Of a stretch of DNA of 64,000 nt, positions 37,809 to 45,841 are shown one piece after another. Each line of letters opens with the position of its first letter. Positions within the stretch are counted from its first letter, which is position 1. A program made the translations under genes and the position numbers. The stretch comes from Pseudobacter ginsenosidimutans. Lineage in GTDB: Bacteria > Bacteroidota > Bacteroidia > Chitinophagales > Chitinophagaceae. The stretch covers positions 868,001 through 932,000 of the forward strand of contig NZ_CP042431.1 of assembly GCF_007970185.1 (NCBI RefSeq), in the 5' to 3' direction. The notes under the pieces are model-generated. The model saw only the letters and a program-made list of their open reading frames with translations, did no database searches and was not told where the DNA came from.

Positions 37809-39479
37809 ATTTCGAATCTCTTTCTTCGCTTGTTCAATAGCGTTATCTAACAAAGATGACGCTCCTTCAACCGGAATATCTTTCATCGTTTCCATCACAT
37901 TCACATAATATTGTTGCCATACTTCCAGGATATGCGCTTCATCAGCTACAGCATTTCCTTTTTTGATATTTTCTTCCCCTAATGCCAGCTCCGTGTTCAA
38001 ACGACTGACAGCACTGGATTTCAGGTCATTCACCAAAGCAATGGCGGTATTATTTTCTGCTGTGGTGAGCAACCATGAAGTGACCAGCGCACTCACGCCA
38101 ACATGTTTCATGGTTTCACCGGAAACTTTGTCGAACCGGTCTGCATCGGTATGATAGAACACATCCGTGAAATGCCACATCAGCAATCCCGGGATCTTCG
38201 CATTCAGGAAGGGCGTATGATCACTGCCACCTTCAAATGGATTGGTGTTCACAACCCAGTTATTATCCGCCGCTTCATTCAGGCAGCGCGTCAGCAACAG
38301 GTCATTGAAATAATGGGGAATGATAGCAGATTCTGGCAAAGGGCTTCCGCCCCATTCGGAATGTTTATCATTTCCTCTCGTCCAGACCGCAGACGGATCG
38401 GGCATTTTTTCAATCAGGAAGCTTCCGCCTGTTTTCTCCGTATCCTCGCCCACCATATCGAGACTACATCCCCATTTGATGCCCCGGGCCCTGTCTGAAT
38501 CCTCCAGAATATACCTGCGGGTGGAAATAATTTCATCGCCCCATAAAAAAGTGATACTGCGCTTTGGGTCCAGCTCACGGGACTGAACAACCGCAGCAGT
38601 TACTCTCGCCATTTCCGCGAGTGTGCCCACGCCCGTTGCATTGTCGTTGGCGCCGGGCTCCTGCACATGCGCACTGAACACGAACCGATCACCGGGCTTC
38701 TCTGAACCACGCACATCTGCAACAATAGTGAGCTCTTCCGAATCGTAGATCTTTGTTTCCACCATCACCTTCAACCTCACAGGGCCCTTTGCCAGCGCAG
38801 CTTTCAGGTGTTCGCGCGCGGCGTATGACAAACGAATGCCCCAACCCTGGCCGCCCTTATTGTAAGAGATGGAGCCAAACTGAATTGAGTGAGTATATTT
38901 CTCCGGTTGCGTGTAAGCTGGCATAGCATAACCGAGCGCACCCAGGGCGCCGGCCTTTATTGCTTTCGCATAAACACCTGACACATCTGTATTGCTCATA
39001 ACGATCTTTCCTTTCAGGTCCTGTTTCCAGTCTTCTTCATTTTCTATCAGCACCAGGTCTGCAGTTACGCCACCTTCAGGTGTGGAAGCCGAATTGATGG
39101 AGATCATATTGCGGTTGGTCTTGAAACTCAGTACAGGGCTGGATTCTCCTTCAATTGACACTTCTGCATCCACCGGCTCCCATGCGGGCCGGTTCATGGC
39201 GCGACGTTCAATACGATAGGTAAGTCTCGCTCCTGCAGGCGCAGCAGTTTCATTTACATACCCTGCTTCCTTCAATTGCTTTTCCACCAGGTGGATGCTT
39301 TCATTGAAACCTGTATTACCTGCCAGCCTCCAACGGCTTTCCACAAACGCAACAGTATTGAGGGCATTGGTTTCCAGAAAATTTTTCCTTGCCAGTGAAG
39401 CATATTGCTTTTCTTTCAAAGATGGCTGAGCAATGGCTGATACAGTCAGTAACAGTAAAGGCAATAACAGTGATCGCAT
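37788..39479 (-). CDS. Exported M28-family aminopeptidase
   Basis: The 563-residue protein has a signal peptide (to about 17), a protease-associated-like insert (about 130-240) and the M28 zinc-peptidase domain (about 250-470): FSAHVQEPGANDNATG for the first His and bridging Asp, WGDEI for the general-base/ligand pair, LDMVGEDTEKTGG for the next Asp, and GGSDHTPFLNAKIPG for the last His. The first ligand motif reads H-x-Q, not the usual H-x-D, which may alter metal binding. It probably releases N-terminal residues from peptides in the periplasm. Monocistronic; no sorting domain. Confidence 0.88.
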   Translation of the reverse strand: MRSLLLPLLLLTVSAIAQPSLKEKQYASLARKNFLETNALNTVAFVESRWRLAGNTGFNESIHLVEKQLKEAGYVNETAAPAGARLTYRIERRAMNRPAWEPVDAEVSIEGESSPVLSFKTNRNMISINSASTPEGGVTADLVLIENEEDWKQDLKGKIVMSNTDVSGVYAKAIKAGALGALGYAMPAYTQPEKYTHSIQFGSISYNKGGQGWGIRLSYAAREHLKAALAKGPVRLKVMVETKIYDSEELTIVADVRGSEKPGDRFVFSAHVQEPGANDNATGVGTLAEMARVTAAVVQSRELDPKRSITFLWGDEIISTRRYILEDSDRARGIKWGCSLDMVGEDTEKTGGSFLIEKMPDPSAVWTRGNDKHSEWGGSPLPESAIIPHYFNDLLLTRCLNEAADNNWVVNTNPFEGGSDHTPFLNAKIPGLLMWHFTDVFYHTDADRFDKVSGETMKHVGVSALVTSWLLTTAENNTAIALVNDLKSSAVSRLNTELALGEENIKKGNAVADEAHILEVWQQYYVNVMETMKDIPVEGASSLLDNAIEQAKKEIRNKKYRLR

Positions 39480-39569
39480 ACTTGATTTTTTTCAGGATAA
39501 TGCTATAATACAAAATATCCGCAAAGCTGTGGATCGCGATGCGGATATTTATTATTGTTCATGAACAGT

Positions 39570-40667
39570 TTAGTTCCAGGGCTGTCCCATCCACACTGCA
39601 CCACCGATACTGTCGCGATCGGCTCCGGTAACTGTGGACATCACGTTGATCTCTTCGCGCCAGCGCAATACGCCGATCAGTCCCATGATCAGTGCTTCCT
39701 TGAAATCCACCAGCACTTTATCAGGAACTACCACTTCCACATCTATCTCCTGCAACAGTGCAGTAAGACGTTCGATCAAAAACGTATTATGCGCACCACC
39801 ACCGGTAACGAGTATGCGCTTCTTGCCGGCTTGTCCGTCAAGAAGAGCTACCAGGCTGGCTTTGAGTTGCTCTGCCATATGCTCCACGAAAGTACGCAGC
39901 CCATCCTGGATGCTATATCCGGATTTGGCGGCCATGGGGAAGATCACATCGGTACCGAAATCATTGGCCAGCGATTTCGGATAAGGCATCTTGTAATATT
40001 CCAATGCATTGAGATGATTCAGCAGTTCCGGTTGCAGTTTTCCGGAACGGGCGAAATCGCCATTATAGTCGATCTCCTTGCCCAGTTTTTGCGCCATCAT
40101 ATTCATCACGCGGTTGGCGGGACAAACATCGTAAGCGATATATTCATCCGGTTTACGGTAGCTCAGGTTCATGATGCCACCGATATTGAGGAAGAGATCA
40201 TAATCATTCAGCAGGAGCTTTTCACCAATAGGCACGATGGGAGCGCCATGCCCGTGAAGGGCCATATCGATAGCACGCAGATCACTCACCACATTGATGC
40301 CCGTTGCTGCGGCGATGGAAGCACCATCACCCAATTGTGCCGTCATCTTTTTGGAAGGCACATGGAATGTAGTATGACCATGGGATGCTATCAGCTGTAC
40401 TTTGAAATCAAGCCCATGCTTATTGATGAATTTATTCACTTCCGCGGCTGTATAATGACCGTACTCCACATCCAGCAACTGGTAGTCAAGCGCTTTCAGG
40501 TTAATGGCATTCCGGAGTTTTTCCACCCATTCTTTTTCGTAAGGGTAAGTTTCACCCTGAATGATCTCATATTGCCATTTCCCTCCATTCTCCTGGAATT
40601 CGACAAAAACAATATCAAGCCCGTCCAATGCGCTGCCACTCATGAGGCCGAGTACTCTGTAAACCAT
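39570..40667 (-). CDS. anmK: Anhydro-N-acetylmuramic acid kinase
   Basis: The 365-residue cytosolic enzyme opens and phosphorylates anhydroMurNAc released from recycled peptidoglycan, giving MurNAc-6-phosphate. Family signatures are MSGSALDGLDIVFVEF at the N-terminus, ASHGHTTFHVP, NIGGIMNLSY and LVTGGGAHNTFL near the C-terminus, matching the ASKHA sugar-kinase fold. It is monocistronic, divergent from upp with overlapping promoters. The rest of the recycling pathway is not in the window. Confidence 0.97.
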   Translation of the reverse strand: MVYRVLGLMSGSALDGLDIVFVEFQENGGKWQYEIIQGETYPYEKEWVEKLRNAINLKALDYQLLDVEYGHYTAAEVNKFINKHGLDFKVQLIASHGHTTFHVPSKKMTAQLGDGASIAAATGINVVSDLRAIDMALHGHGAPIVPIGEKLLLNDYDLFLNIGGIMNLSYRKPDEYIAYDVCPANRVMNMMAQKLGKEIDYNGDFARSGKLQPELLNHLNALEYYKMPYPKSLANDFGTDVIFPMAAKSGYSIQDGLRTFVEHMAEQLKASLVALLDGQAGKKRILVTGGGAHNTFLIERLTALLQEIDVEVVVPDKVLVDFKEALIMGLIGVLRWREEINVMSTVTGADRDSIGGAVWMGQPWN

Positions 40668-40708
40668 ATTTTTAGTATTTTAGAAGAAATTGGGTTGATC
40701 TAATGAAT

Positions 40709-40716
40709 TAGATTTG
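40709..40716 (+). promoter_or_regulatory. -7 box of the upp promoter
   Basis: TAGATTTG fits TAnnTTTG, with TTG at 40690-40692 sixteen bases upstream. It ends 17 bases before the upp ATG. Confidence 0.55.
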
Positions 40717-40721
40717 CTCAT

Positions 40722-40729
40722 CAAAAATA
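40722..40729 (-). promoter_or_regulatory. -7 box of the anmK promoter
   Basis: On the minus strand TATTTTTG fits TAnnTTTG. It lies 55 bases before the anmK start and only five bases from the opposing upp box, so the two promoters overlap. Confidence 0.5.
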
Positions 40730-40733
40730 ACGC

Positions 40734-41384
40734 ATGGTAATCAATCTAAGCGAACAGGATTCATTGCTCAGTACCTGGGTAAGTGAATTGCGGGACGTGC
40801 AGGTGCAGCAAGACAGGATGCGATTCCGCCGGAACCTCGAACGGGTGGGCGAAGTAGCTGCCTGGCGCATCAGCCAGCACCTTCCTTATGTGGAGCGGGA
40901 GATCCAGACCTCAATGGGCGTTTCCAACTGCCGCGTACTGGAGGAACAGCCAGTGCTGGCCACCGTGTTACGCGCAGGATTACCATTGCACCAGGGCCTG
41001 CTCAATTATTTCGACAAAGCCGATAACGCATTCATCTCTGCCTATCGCAAACATAATCGCGATGGTTCTTTCGAGATCAGTCTCGAATACGTGAGTTGCC
41101 CCGAACTGGAAAATCGCGTGATCATTATTGCAGATGCCATGCTGGCCACAGGTTCCTCCCTGGTAAAAACCATTCAATATCTTCGCGACGAAGGCCACCC
41201 CCGCGAGATCCATATCGTATCAGCTATTGCCTGTACCGTTGGTATCGAATATGTAAAAAGAAGTGAGCCACATGTAAAGATCTGGTGCGGCGCCATCGAT
41301 GAAGAACTTACAGCAAAAGGCTATATTGTGCCCGGACTCGGTGATGCAGGCGACCTGGCATTCGGTACGAAAGTTCAGATGTAA
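40734..41384 (+). CDS. upp: Uracil phosphoribosyltransferase
   Basis: The 216-residue enzyme makes UMP from uracil and PRPP. The PRPP-binding motif IIIADAMLATGSSL (about 130-143) and the C-terminal uracil-binding segment GYIVPGLGDAGDLAFGT are intact, as is LRAGLPLHQGLL for the active-site loop. Monocistronic, divergent from anmK. Confidence 0.98.
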   Translation: MVINLSEQDSLLSTWVSELRDVQVQQDRMRFRRNLERVGEVAAWRISQHLPYVEREIQTSMGVSNCRVLEEQPVLATVLRAGLPLHQGLLNYFDKADNAFISAYRKHNRDGSFEISLEYVSCPELENRVIIIADAMLATGSSLVKTIQYLRDEGHPREIHIVSAIACTVGIEYVKRSEPHVKIWCGAIDEELTAKGYIVPGLGDAGDLAFGTKVQM

Positions 41385-41472
41385 AGAAATTATTATAAGA
41401 CCCGATAACGATCAAATTTAACCCCGTCATTCTTCTTTTTTTCGTACATTAGGTAGAGTGATTAACTAACAC

Positions 41473-42504
41473 ATGCGGATGAGGAAACTTTACACAGTCA
41501 TGCTTGCAGTGCTACTGATGGAAACAGCCGCAGCACAGGATCCGAATTTTTCCCAATTTTTCGTTTCTCCCCTTACATTGAACCCTGCACTGACAGGTAA
41601 ATTCAATGGCGATTTTCGTATTGCAGGCAACTACCGTGACCAATGGCCCGCTATCAGCAAGGCTTTCATCACTTCCACCGTTTCGCTCGACCTACCGATC
41701 TTGCGTAACCGCATTTCAGAACTGGACACCTGGGGTGTTGGCGTAGTAGCGATGACAGATAAAACAGCCAACGGTATTCTCAGCACCAATATGATCTCTC
41801 TCACCACCGCTTACCACAAAGGGATCGATGCTGACGGGCTTCACCAGATCGGCTTTGGATTCCAGGGTTCTTATTTCACCAAGCGGCTCGACGGCACCAA
41901 ACTGAATTTCGAAACGGAACTGGATGATCATGGCGGCTGGACCATCCCCAGTGGTGAGGCTGTTGATAACCGTGAGTTTAATATCAGTTACTTCGACCTC
42001 TCTGCCGGCGCCCTCTATAACGGCTCCACAGACGGATACAATAACTTCTATGTAGGTGTGGCAGGTTATCACCTCAACAGGCCACGCGAATCCTTCAGCA
42101 CAGATAAGATCGAATACACGCTCAATCCAAGGATCACCGCTCATGCTGGCGGCAGTTTCAGACTGGCGGATAACACACGTTACCTCTACCTGAGCGCACT
42201 CTTCAGCCGCCAGGCACAGGCCAACAATATCGTTGCAGGCGGCGCAGTGGGATTCCAGATGAATGATGACGAAGAAAATCCAACCACCTTCTATGCCGGC
42301 GCCTGGACGCGCTTCAACAATGTTAATGATGCCGTGATCCCCTACCTCGGACTGGAATTCGGAGGATTCAGACTCGGCGCTTCTTATGACGTAAATATCT
42401 CATCATTGAAAACAGCTTCTCAAAGCCGCGGTGGTATCGAGATCTCACTGATCTTTGTGAAGAGACCTCCGGGATATAAAGGCATTCCCTGCCCGAGATT
42501 TTAA
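41473..42504 (+). CDS. PorP/SprF-family type IX secretion membrane protein
   Basis: The 343-residue outer-membrane protein has a signal peptide ending TAAAQ and the family start DPNFSQFFVSPLTLNPALTG, followed by a beta-barrel pattern and a C-terminal aromatic end. PorP/SprF proteins help export or anchor large T9SS substrates such as adhesins, and are usually coded next to their cargo. No cargo gene is beside it, so its partner is elsewhere or it serves several. Confidence 0.92.
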   Translation: MRMRKLYTVMLAVLLMETAAAQDPNFSQFFVSPLTLNPALTGKFNGDFRIAGNYRDQWPAISKAFITSTVSLDLPILRNRISELDTWGVGVVAMTDKTANGILSTNMISLTTAYHKGIDADGLHQIGFGFQGSYFTKRLDGTKLNFETELDDHGGWTIPSGEAVDNREFNISYFDLSAGALYNGSTDGYNNFYVGVAGYHLNRPRESFSTDKIEYTLNPRITAHAGGSFRLADNTRYLYLSALFSRQAQANNIVAGGAVGFQMNDDEENPTTFYAGAWTRFNNVNDAVIPYLGLEFGGFRLGASYDVNISSLKTASQSRGGIEISLIFVKRPPGYKGIPCPRF

Positions 42505-42538
42505 TGAACCTGTACTAACGTTATCGATCATATGAAGA

Positions 42539-43159
42539 TCAGTCCCTGATCTTTCCACTCACGTATTTATTTCCTTTTACATAAAAACGATACAGCCATT
42601 CCGCATGTTCACCTGCGTAATCCACGCCAATCCTGGGTGATATCCCGATATCGGCTTTCTTCAATTTGAATCCATCCTCCCCGATATACACCTCATCGCC
42701 CTGCAGGCTGGAGCCGGTATGCGTGGTGTACAGTCCCAGCGCCCGGCCTACATTACCCGGCCCTTTGGTGAGAAAATGCGGATCTGCACGCTGACCTTTT
42801 TTCACTCCAAAGCGTTTATACATGATCTCCTCTCCTTCCAGCGGTTCCAGCGCCCTGATCAGGATGGCATGCGGCACATCTTTCTGATTGGTGACTACAT
42901 TGAACATCTGGTGAATGCCATAACAGAGGTATACATACGCAGTTCCCGGCAGTCCATACATCACTTCTGTTCTTTTGGTACGCCTGCCATTCCACGCATG
43001 CGAGGCCCTGTCTATTGTTCCGGCATATGCTTCTGTTTCCACAATACGGCCTGCAGTGAGTTCTCCATCGAATTTTGTGACGAGCACTTTTCCCAGCAAT
43101 TCCTTTGCAATCTGCACCACATCCGGCCGGTCGTAGAATGCCGCGTTCAATTTTTTCAT
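42539..43159 (-). CDS. DNA-3-methyladenine glycosylase (AAG/MPG family)
   Basis: The 206-residue cytosolic repair enzyme excises alkylated purines. The AAG signatures RIVETEAYAGTIDRASHAW (with the catalytic Glu), RTEVMYGLPGTAYVYLCYG and NVVTN are intact, and the length is normal. Monocistronic, convergent with the PorP/SprF gene. Confidence 0.96.
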   Translation of the reverse strand: MKKLNAAFYDRPDVVQIAKELLGKVLVTKFDGELTAGRIVETEAYAGTIDRASHAWNGRRTKRTEVMYGLPGTAYVYLCYGIHQMFNVVTNQKDVPHAILIRALEPLEGEEIMYKRFGVKKGQRADPHFLTKGPGNVGRALGLYTTHTGSSLQGDEVYIGEDGFKLKKADIGISPRIGVDYAGEHAEWLYRFYVKGNKYVSGKIRD

Positions 43160-43236
43160 CCTGGTAGCATGGATTGATTCAATATTTTAGTAGGTTTGAA
43201 GGATTATCCTGAACCTGCGAATCAAAAATAACCAAC

Positions 43237-44004
43237 TTGCTCAAAGAAATCGTAATTGCCATACAGTCCTATTTCAGGGCACACAAGTTTATCAGCCAGA
43301 ACCGGCTGTGGAAATGGATCCTGATTCCCGGATTCATTTACCTGATCCTTTTTGTGGTTGGTTTTTACTTTTTCTGGATCTCCTCGGATAATGCTGTCAC
43401 ATGGCTCAGCCACCGCATCGGCATAGACCGCTGGCTGCACAAGCAAAGCAGTGGCATCCTCAGCTTCTTCTTTCTGATGGGTGAGATCATGATCAGATTA
43501 TTGCTGTTATCTTTCTACTTTTCTCTTTTCAAATACATCTTCCTCATACTGGGCTCTCCCGTATTCGCCTACCTCAGCGAAAAAACAGATGCCATCCTCA
43601 ACGGAAAAGATTTTCCTTTCAGCTGGCCACAAGTGTTGAAAGACATGGGGCGCGGTATCAAGCTCGCACTCCGTAATATGCTCTGGCAAACAGTTTACAT
43701 GGTCTGCCTGCTCATCCTCAGCTTCATTCCTGTAGTCGGCTGGATAGTGCCTGTATTCGCACTCTTCGTGGAATGCTATTATTACGGCTTCTCCATGCTT
43801 GATTACAGTTGCGAAAGACATAAGCTCTCCGCTTCGCAAAGCATTGAGTTCATCGGTAAGCACAAGGGACTCGCCATCGGCAATGGTATCGTTTTCTATC
43901 TCATGCACCTCGTATTGATTGTGGGATGGGTGTTTGCACCTGCCTATGCCGTAGTTGCCGCCACCATCAGCCTTTATCACCAGGACAAGGAACCCGGCGT
44001 CTGA
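43237..44004 (+). CDS. EI24/CysZ-like membrane protein
   Basis: The 255-residue inner-membrane protein has four or five hydrophobic segments (about 28-50, 75-105, 145-175, 205-240), with SPVFAYLSEKTDAILNGKDF typical of the EI24 family, which includes the sulfate transporter CysZ. The only start in reach is TTG 43237, giving LLKEIVIAIQSYF at the N-terminus. Transport of sulfate is possible but the distance to CysZ is too great for a firm call. The methyltransferase downstream begins 28 bases later, so the two are probably co-transcribed. Confidence 0.85.
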   Translation: MLKEIVIAIQSYFRAHKFISQNRLWKWILIPGFIYLILFVVGFYFFWISSDNAVTWLSHRIGIDRWLHKQSSGILSFFFLMGEIMIRLLLLSFYFSLFKYIFLILGSPVFAYLSEKTDAILNGKDFPFSWPQVLKDMGRGIKLALRNMLWQTVYMVCLLILSFIPVVGWIVPVFALFVECYYYGFSMLDYSCERHKLSASQSIEFIGKHKGLAIGNGIVFYLMHLVLIVGWVFAPAYAVVAATISLYHQDKEPGV

Positions 44005-44032
44005 CGCCCACATTTTTCCTATCTTGCCGCTC

Positions 44033-44734
44033 ATGACTTCGAGCAAGATCTATCTGATCCCATCTTTCCTGCATGAATCCGCCACTCAGACCATCCCGGC
44101 CTATGTTACGGATGCAGTTCGCCAATGCCAGTGTTTTTTTGTGGAGAACGAAAGAAGCGCACGCCGCTTCCTGAAACAACTCTGGAAAGAAATGGCGATC
44201 GACGATTACCAGTGGTTCACGATCCACAAAGCCGAAGAAGCAGTTCAACAAGAGTTCAAAAAGGTACTTGCACAAAATAAGAATATCGGGATCATCAGTG
44301 AGGCCGGTTGTCCGGGTATCGCTGACCCGGGGCAATTACTCATTGGAGTGGCCCAGGTAGCCGGCGCTACAGTTGTACCACTCGTAGGCCCCAGCTCCAT
44401 CCTGCTTGCACTAATGGCCAGCGGAATGAATGGACAACAATTCCGCTTCAACGGTTATCTCCCCATCGATACAGCCCAGCGCACCAAAGCGCTGAAAGAC
44501 CTGGAATCATCATCCATCCGTCAAAACTGCACAGAGGTTTTCATCGAAACACCCTATCGCAACAATCAACTGGTAGAGACTATTCTCAAAACACTTCACC
44601 CCAACACACGGCTATGCATAGCTGCTGATCTCACTGCACCTACAGAGTTCGTTCGCACAAAAACAATTTCAGAGTGGAAGAAACAGGTGCCTGATTTGCA
44701 TAAACGCCCCGTGATCTTTTGCTTCCAGGGATAA
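44033..44734 (+). CDS. SAM-dependent methyltransferase of the tetrapyrrole-methylase/RsmI fold
   Basis: The ATG at 44033 gives 233 residues (MTSSKIYLIPSFLHE). IGIISEAGCPGIADPGQLL and LVGPSSILLALMASGMNGQ are RsmI-like motifs of the fold that methylates the 2'-O of C1402 in 16S rRNA; EVFIETPYRNNQLV is another. It is shorter than RsmI and lacks its basic C-terminal domain, so it is the second, Bacteroidota-specific paralogue, substrate unknown. A palindromic repeat element starts about 15 bases after its stop. Confidence 0.88.
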   Translation: MTSSKIYLIPSFLHESATQTIPAYVTDAVRQCQCFFVENERSARRFLKQLWKEMAIDDYQWFTIHKAEEAVQQEFKKVLAQNKNIGIISEAGCPGIADPGQLLIGVAQVAGATVVPLVGPSSILLALMASGMNGQQFRFNGYLPIDTAQRTKALKDLESSSIRQNCTEVFIETPYRNNQLVETILKTLHPNTRLCIAADLTAPTEFVRTKTISEWKKQVPDLHKRPVIFCFQG

Positions 44735-44746
44735 CGGTTCTGGTAG

Positions 44747-44894
44747 CCCTGGGGGATAGGTGAACGCGGGCTGGAAAACAAACCAGTGCGGGAGGAATTA
44801 TTTTGAACTGTGGTTGGTTGGATGGGGCGGTTGAATTACTATAGAGCTTCTTCGCTTATGTTTTCAAGGCCCTGTTCACCTATCCCTCCACGGC
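44747..44894 (+). repeat. Palindromic repeat element, copy A
   Basis: This approximately 145-bp element has terminal arms GGGATAGGTGAAC (44753-44765) and GTTCACCTATCCC (44874-44886), perfectly complementary, continued inward by GGGC..GAAAAC (44768-44779) and GTTTTC..GGCCC (44860-44872). The 80 bases between the arms include AAACCAGTGCGGGAGGA and a 50-base core (44810-44859) identical to copy B. It starts about 15 bases past the stop codon of the methyltransferase gene and reads in the same sense. No coding frame. Confidence 0.85.
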
Positions 44895-44897
44895 ATG

Positions 44898-45127
44898 GTC
44901 ACCTTGATGGGGTAACAGTTTTTTGCATTCCCTATTGATGTAGCAATGAACTCACGGAAATGGAGCAGCGCTATTTTTTGATGAATCGTTTGTAATGTGA
45001 TGTAGAAGAGATGTTATAAAGGACGAATGTCTCTTTTCAGAATTCCTGAAAGTATTATTGACTGAAAAAATTCAAACACAGGGAAGTTTAGCAATATGCA
45101 TAAACTGTTACATTTTATCGGAGTGAC
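44898..45127. repeat. Inner inverted repeat between copies A and B
   Basis: GTCAC..GAT..GTAACAGTTTTTTGCAT (44898-44928) is matched in reverse at 45096-45127, with a perfect 10-base GTAACAGTTT/AAACTGTTAC block. It makes the whole 44747-45356 region a nested palindrome. The 167-base centre (44929-45095) has no gene. Confidence 0.7.
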
Positions 45128-45208
45128 GCACTCTTTCCCCCTCCTCCTCCACCAACAGTGTGTATGAAGTCCGGGCGAACCAAACTGTTGCACCCTGAAA
45201 GTGCCATG

Positions 45209-45356
45209 GGCTCAGGGTTATGAATAAACCCGGCCTATGAAAGATAAGCGAAGAAGCTCTATAGTAATTCAACCGCCCCATCCAACCAACCACTGCTCAT
45301 AAAAAATCCTCCCGTGCTGGTTTATTTCATCAGCCGGTTTATCATAACCCTGAGCC
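45209..45356 (-). repeat. Palindromic repeat element, copy B (inverted relative to A)
   Basis: Terminal arms GGCTCAGGGTTATGA (45209-45223) and TCATAACCCTGAGCC (45342-45356) pair over 15 bp without mismatch and share no sequence with the arms of copy A. Inward they continue as TAAACCCGGCC..ATGAAA and TTTCAT..GCCGGTTTA. The core 45244-45293 is the exact complement of A's core (50 of 50). The element ends 8 bases from the stop codon of the minus-strand gene at 45365 and, in that gene's sense, has the same orientation as copy A has to its gene. About 80 bases between 45127 and 45209 are unassigned. Confidence 0.85.
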
Positions 45357-45364
45357 AGAAAAAA

Positions 45365-45763
45365 CTATTGAGGACTGATCACATTCTCCAGGTTCGTCGG
45401 GTTTCGCACTTCATACACACTGTCCACAATATACTTCTGCCATCCCCGCCAGGGAAGCGCCCCGAGATAGGATTTGAAATGCACCTGTACGTTCATGCCT
45501 GCATTCTCGAGCAGTACTTTCGCCACTGATTCGCTCACTACACTGAACTCGAATTCATTGCTTTGAACATTTGTGCGGAAACCGCTTTGGATAAGTTTTC
45601 CTTCATAGGTTTTCCATACATATCCCTTCTTTCCGAAAGTGTTGAGTATACCGCCTTTGGTGCCGGTCTCAAACACCCAGAAATAACGCACATAAACAAA
45701 GATGCCTAAACCGATAAAGAGAATCCAAAAGATAATTGTCTTGACTTTGAACCTTCCTGCCAT
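45365..45763 (-). CDS. Small membrane-anchored protein of unknown function
   Basis: The 132-residue protein has a short basic N-terminus and one transmembrane helix (about 10-30, IIFWILFIGLGIFVYVRYFW), then a soluble domain with GKKGYVWKTYEGKLIQSG and HFKSYLGALPWRGWQKYIV. I recall Bacteroidota homologues carrying the name 6-phosphogluconate dehydrogenase, which does not fit: there is no Rossmann fold. The soluble part would face the periplasm by the positive-inside rule. Function unknown. Monocistronic; repeat copy B lies directly behind its stop. Confidence 0.75.
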   Translation of the reverse strand: MAGRFKVKTIIFWILFIGLGIFVYVRYFWVFETGTKGGILNTFGKKGYVWKTYEGKLIQSGFRTNVQSNEFEFSVVSESVAKVLLENAGMNVQVHFKSYLGALPWRGWQKYIVDSVYEVRNPTNLENVISPQ

Positions 45764-45841
45764 AAGGACTGTTATTTAGCCTAAAGTTAAACAATTCCTT
45801 TACCTTCATACATCTATATACCCATCAACTAATCGGTCTCT

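Noticed and set aside
39555-40703. 382-residue plus-strand open frame
   Set aside because: It is antisense to anmK, which has all its signatures.
45108-45293. 61-residue minus-strand frame over repeat copy B
   Set aside because: It is made of the palindromic repeat sequence and has no protein-like character.
44747-45356. Retron or other reverse-transcriptase-linked noncoding RNA
   Set aside because: Complementary ends and an inner stem-loop recall a retron, but there is no reverse transcriptase gene in the window and the element occurs three times near unrelated genes.
44747-45356. Ordinary insertion sequence with terminal inverted repeats
   Set aside because: No transposase frame exists between the repeats, and the two elements have different ends.
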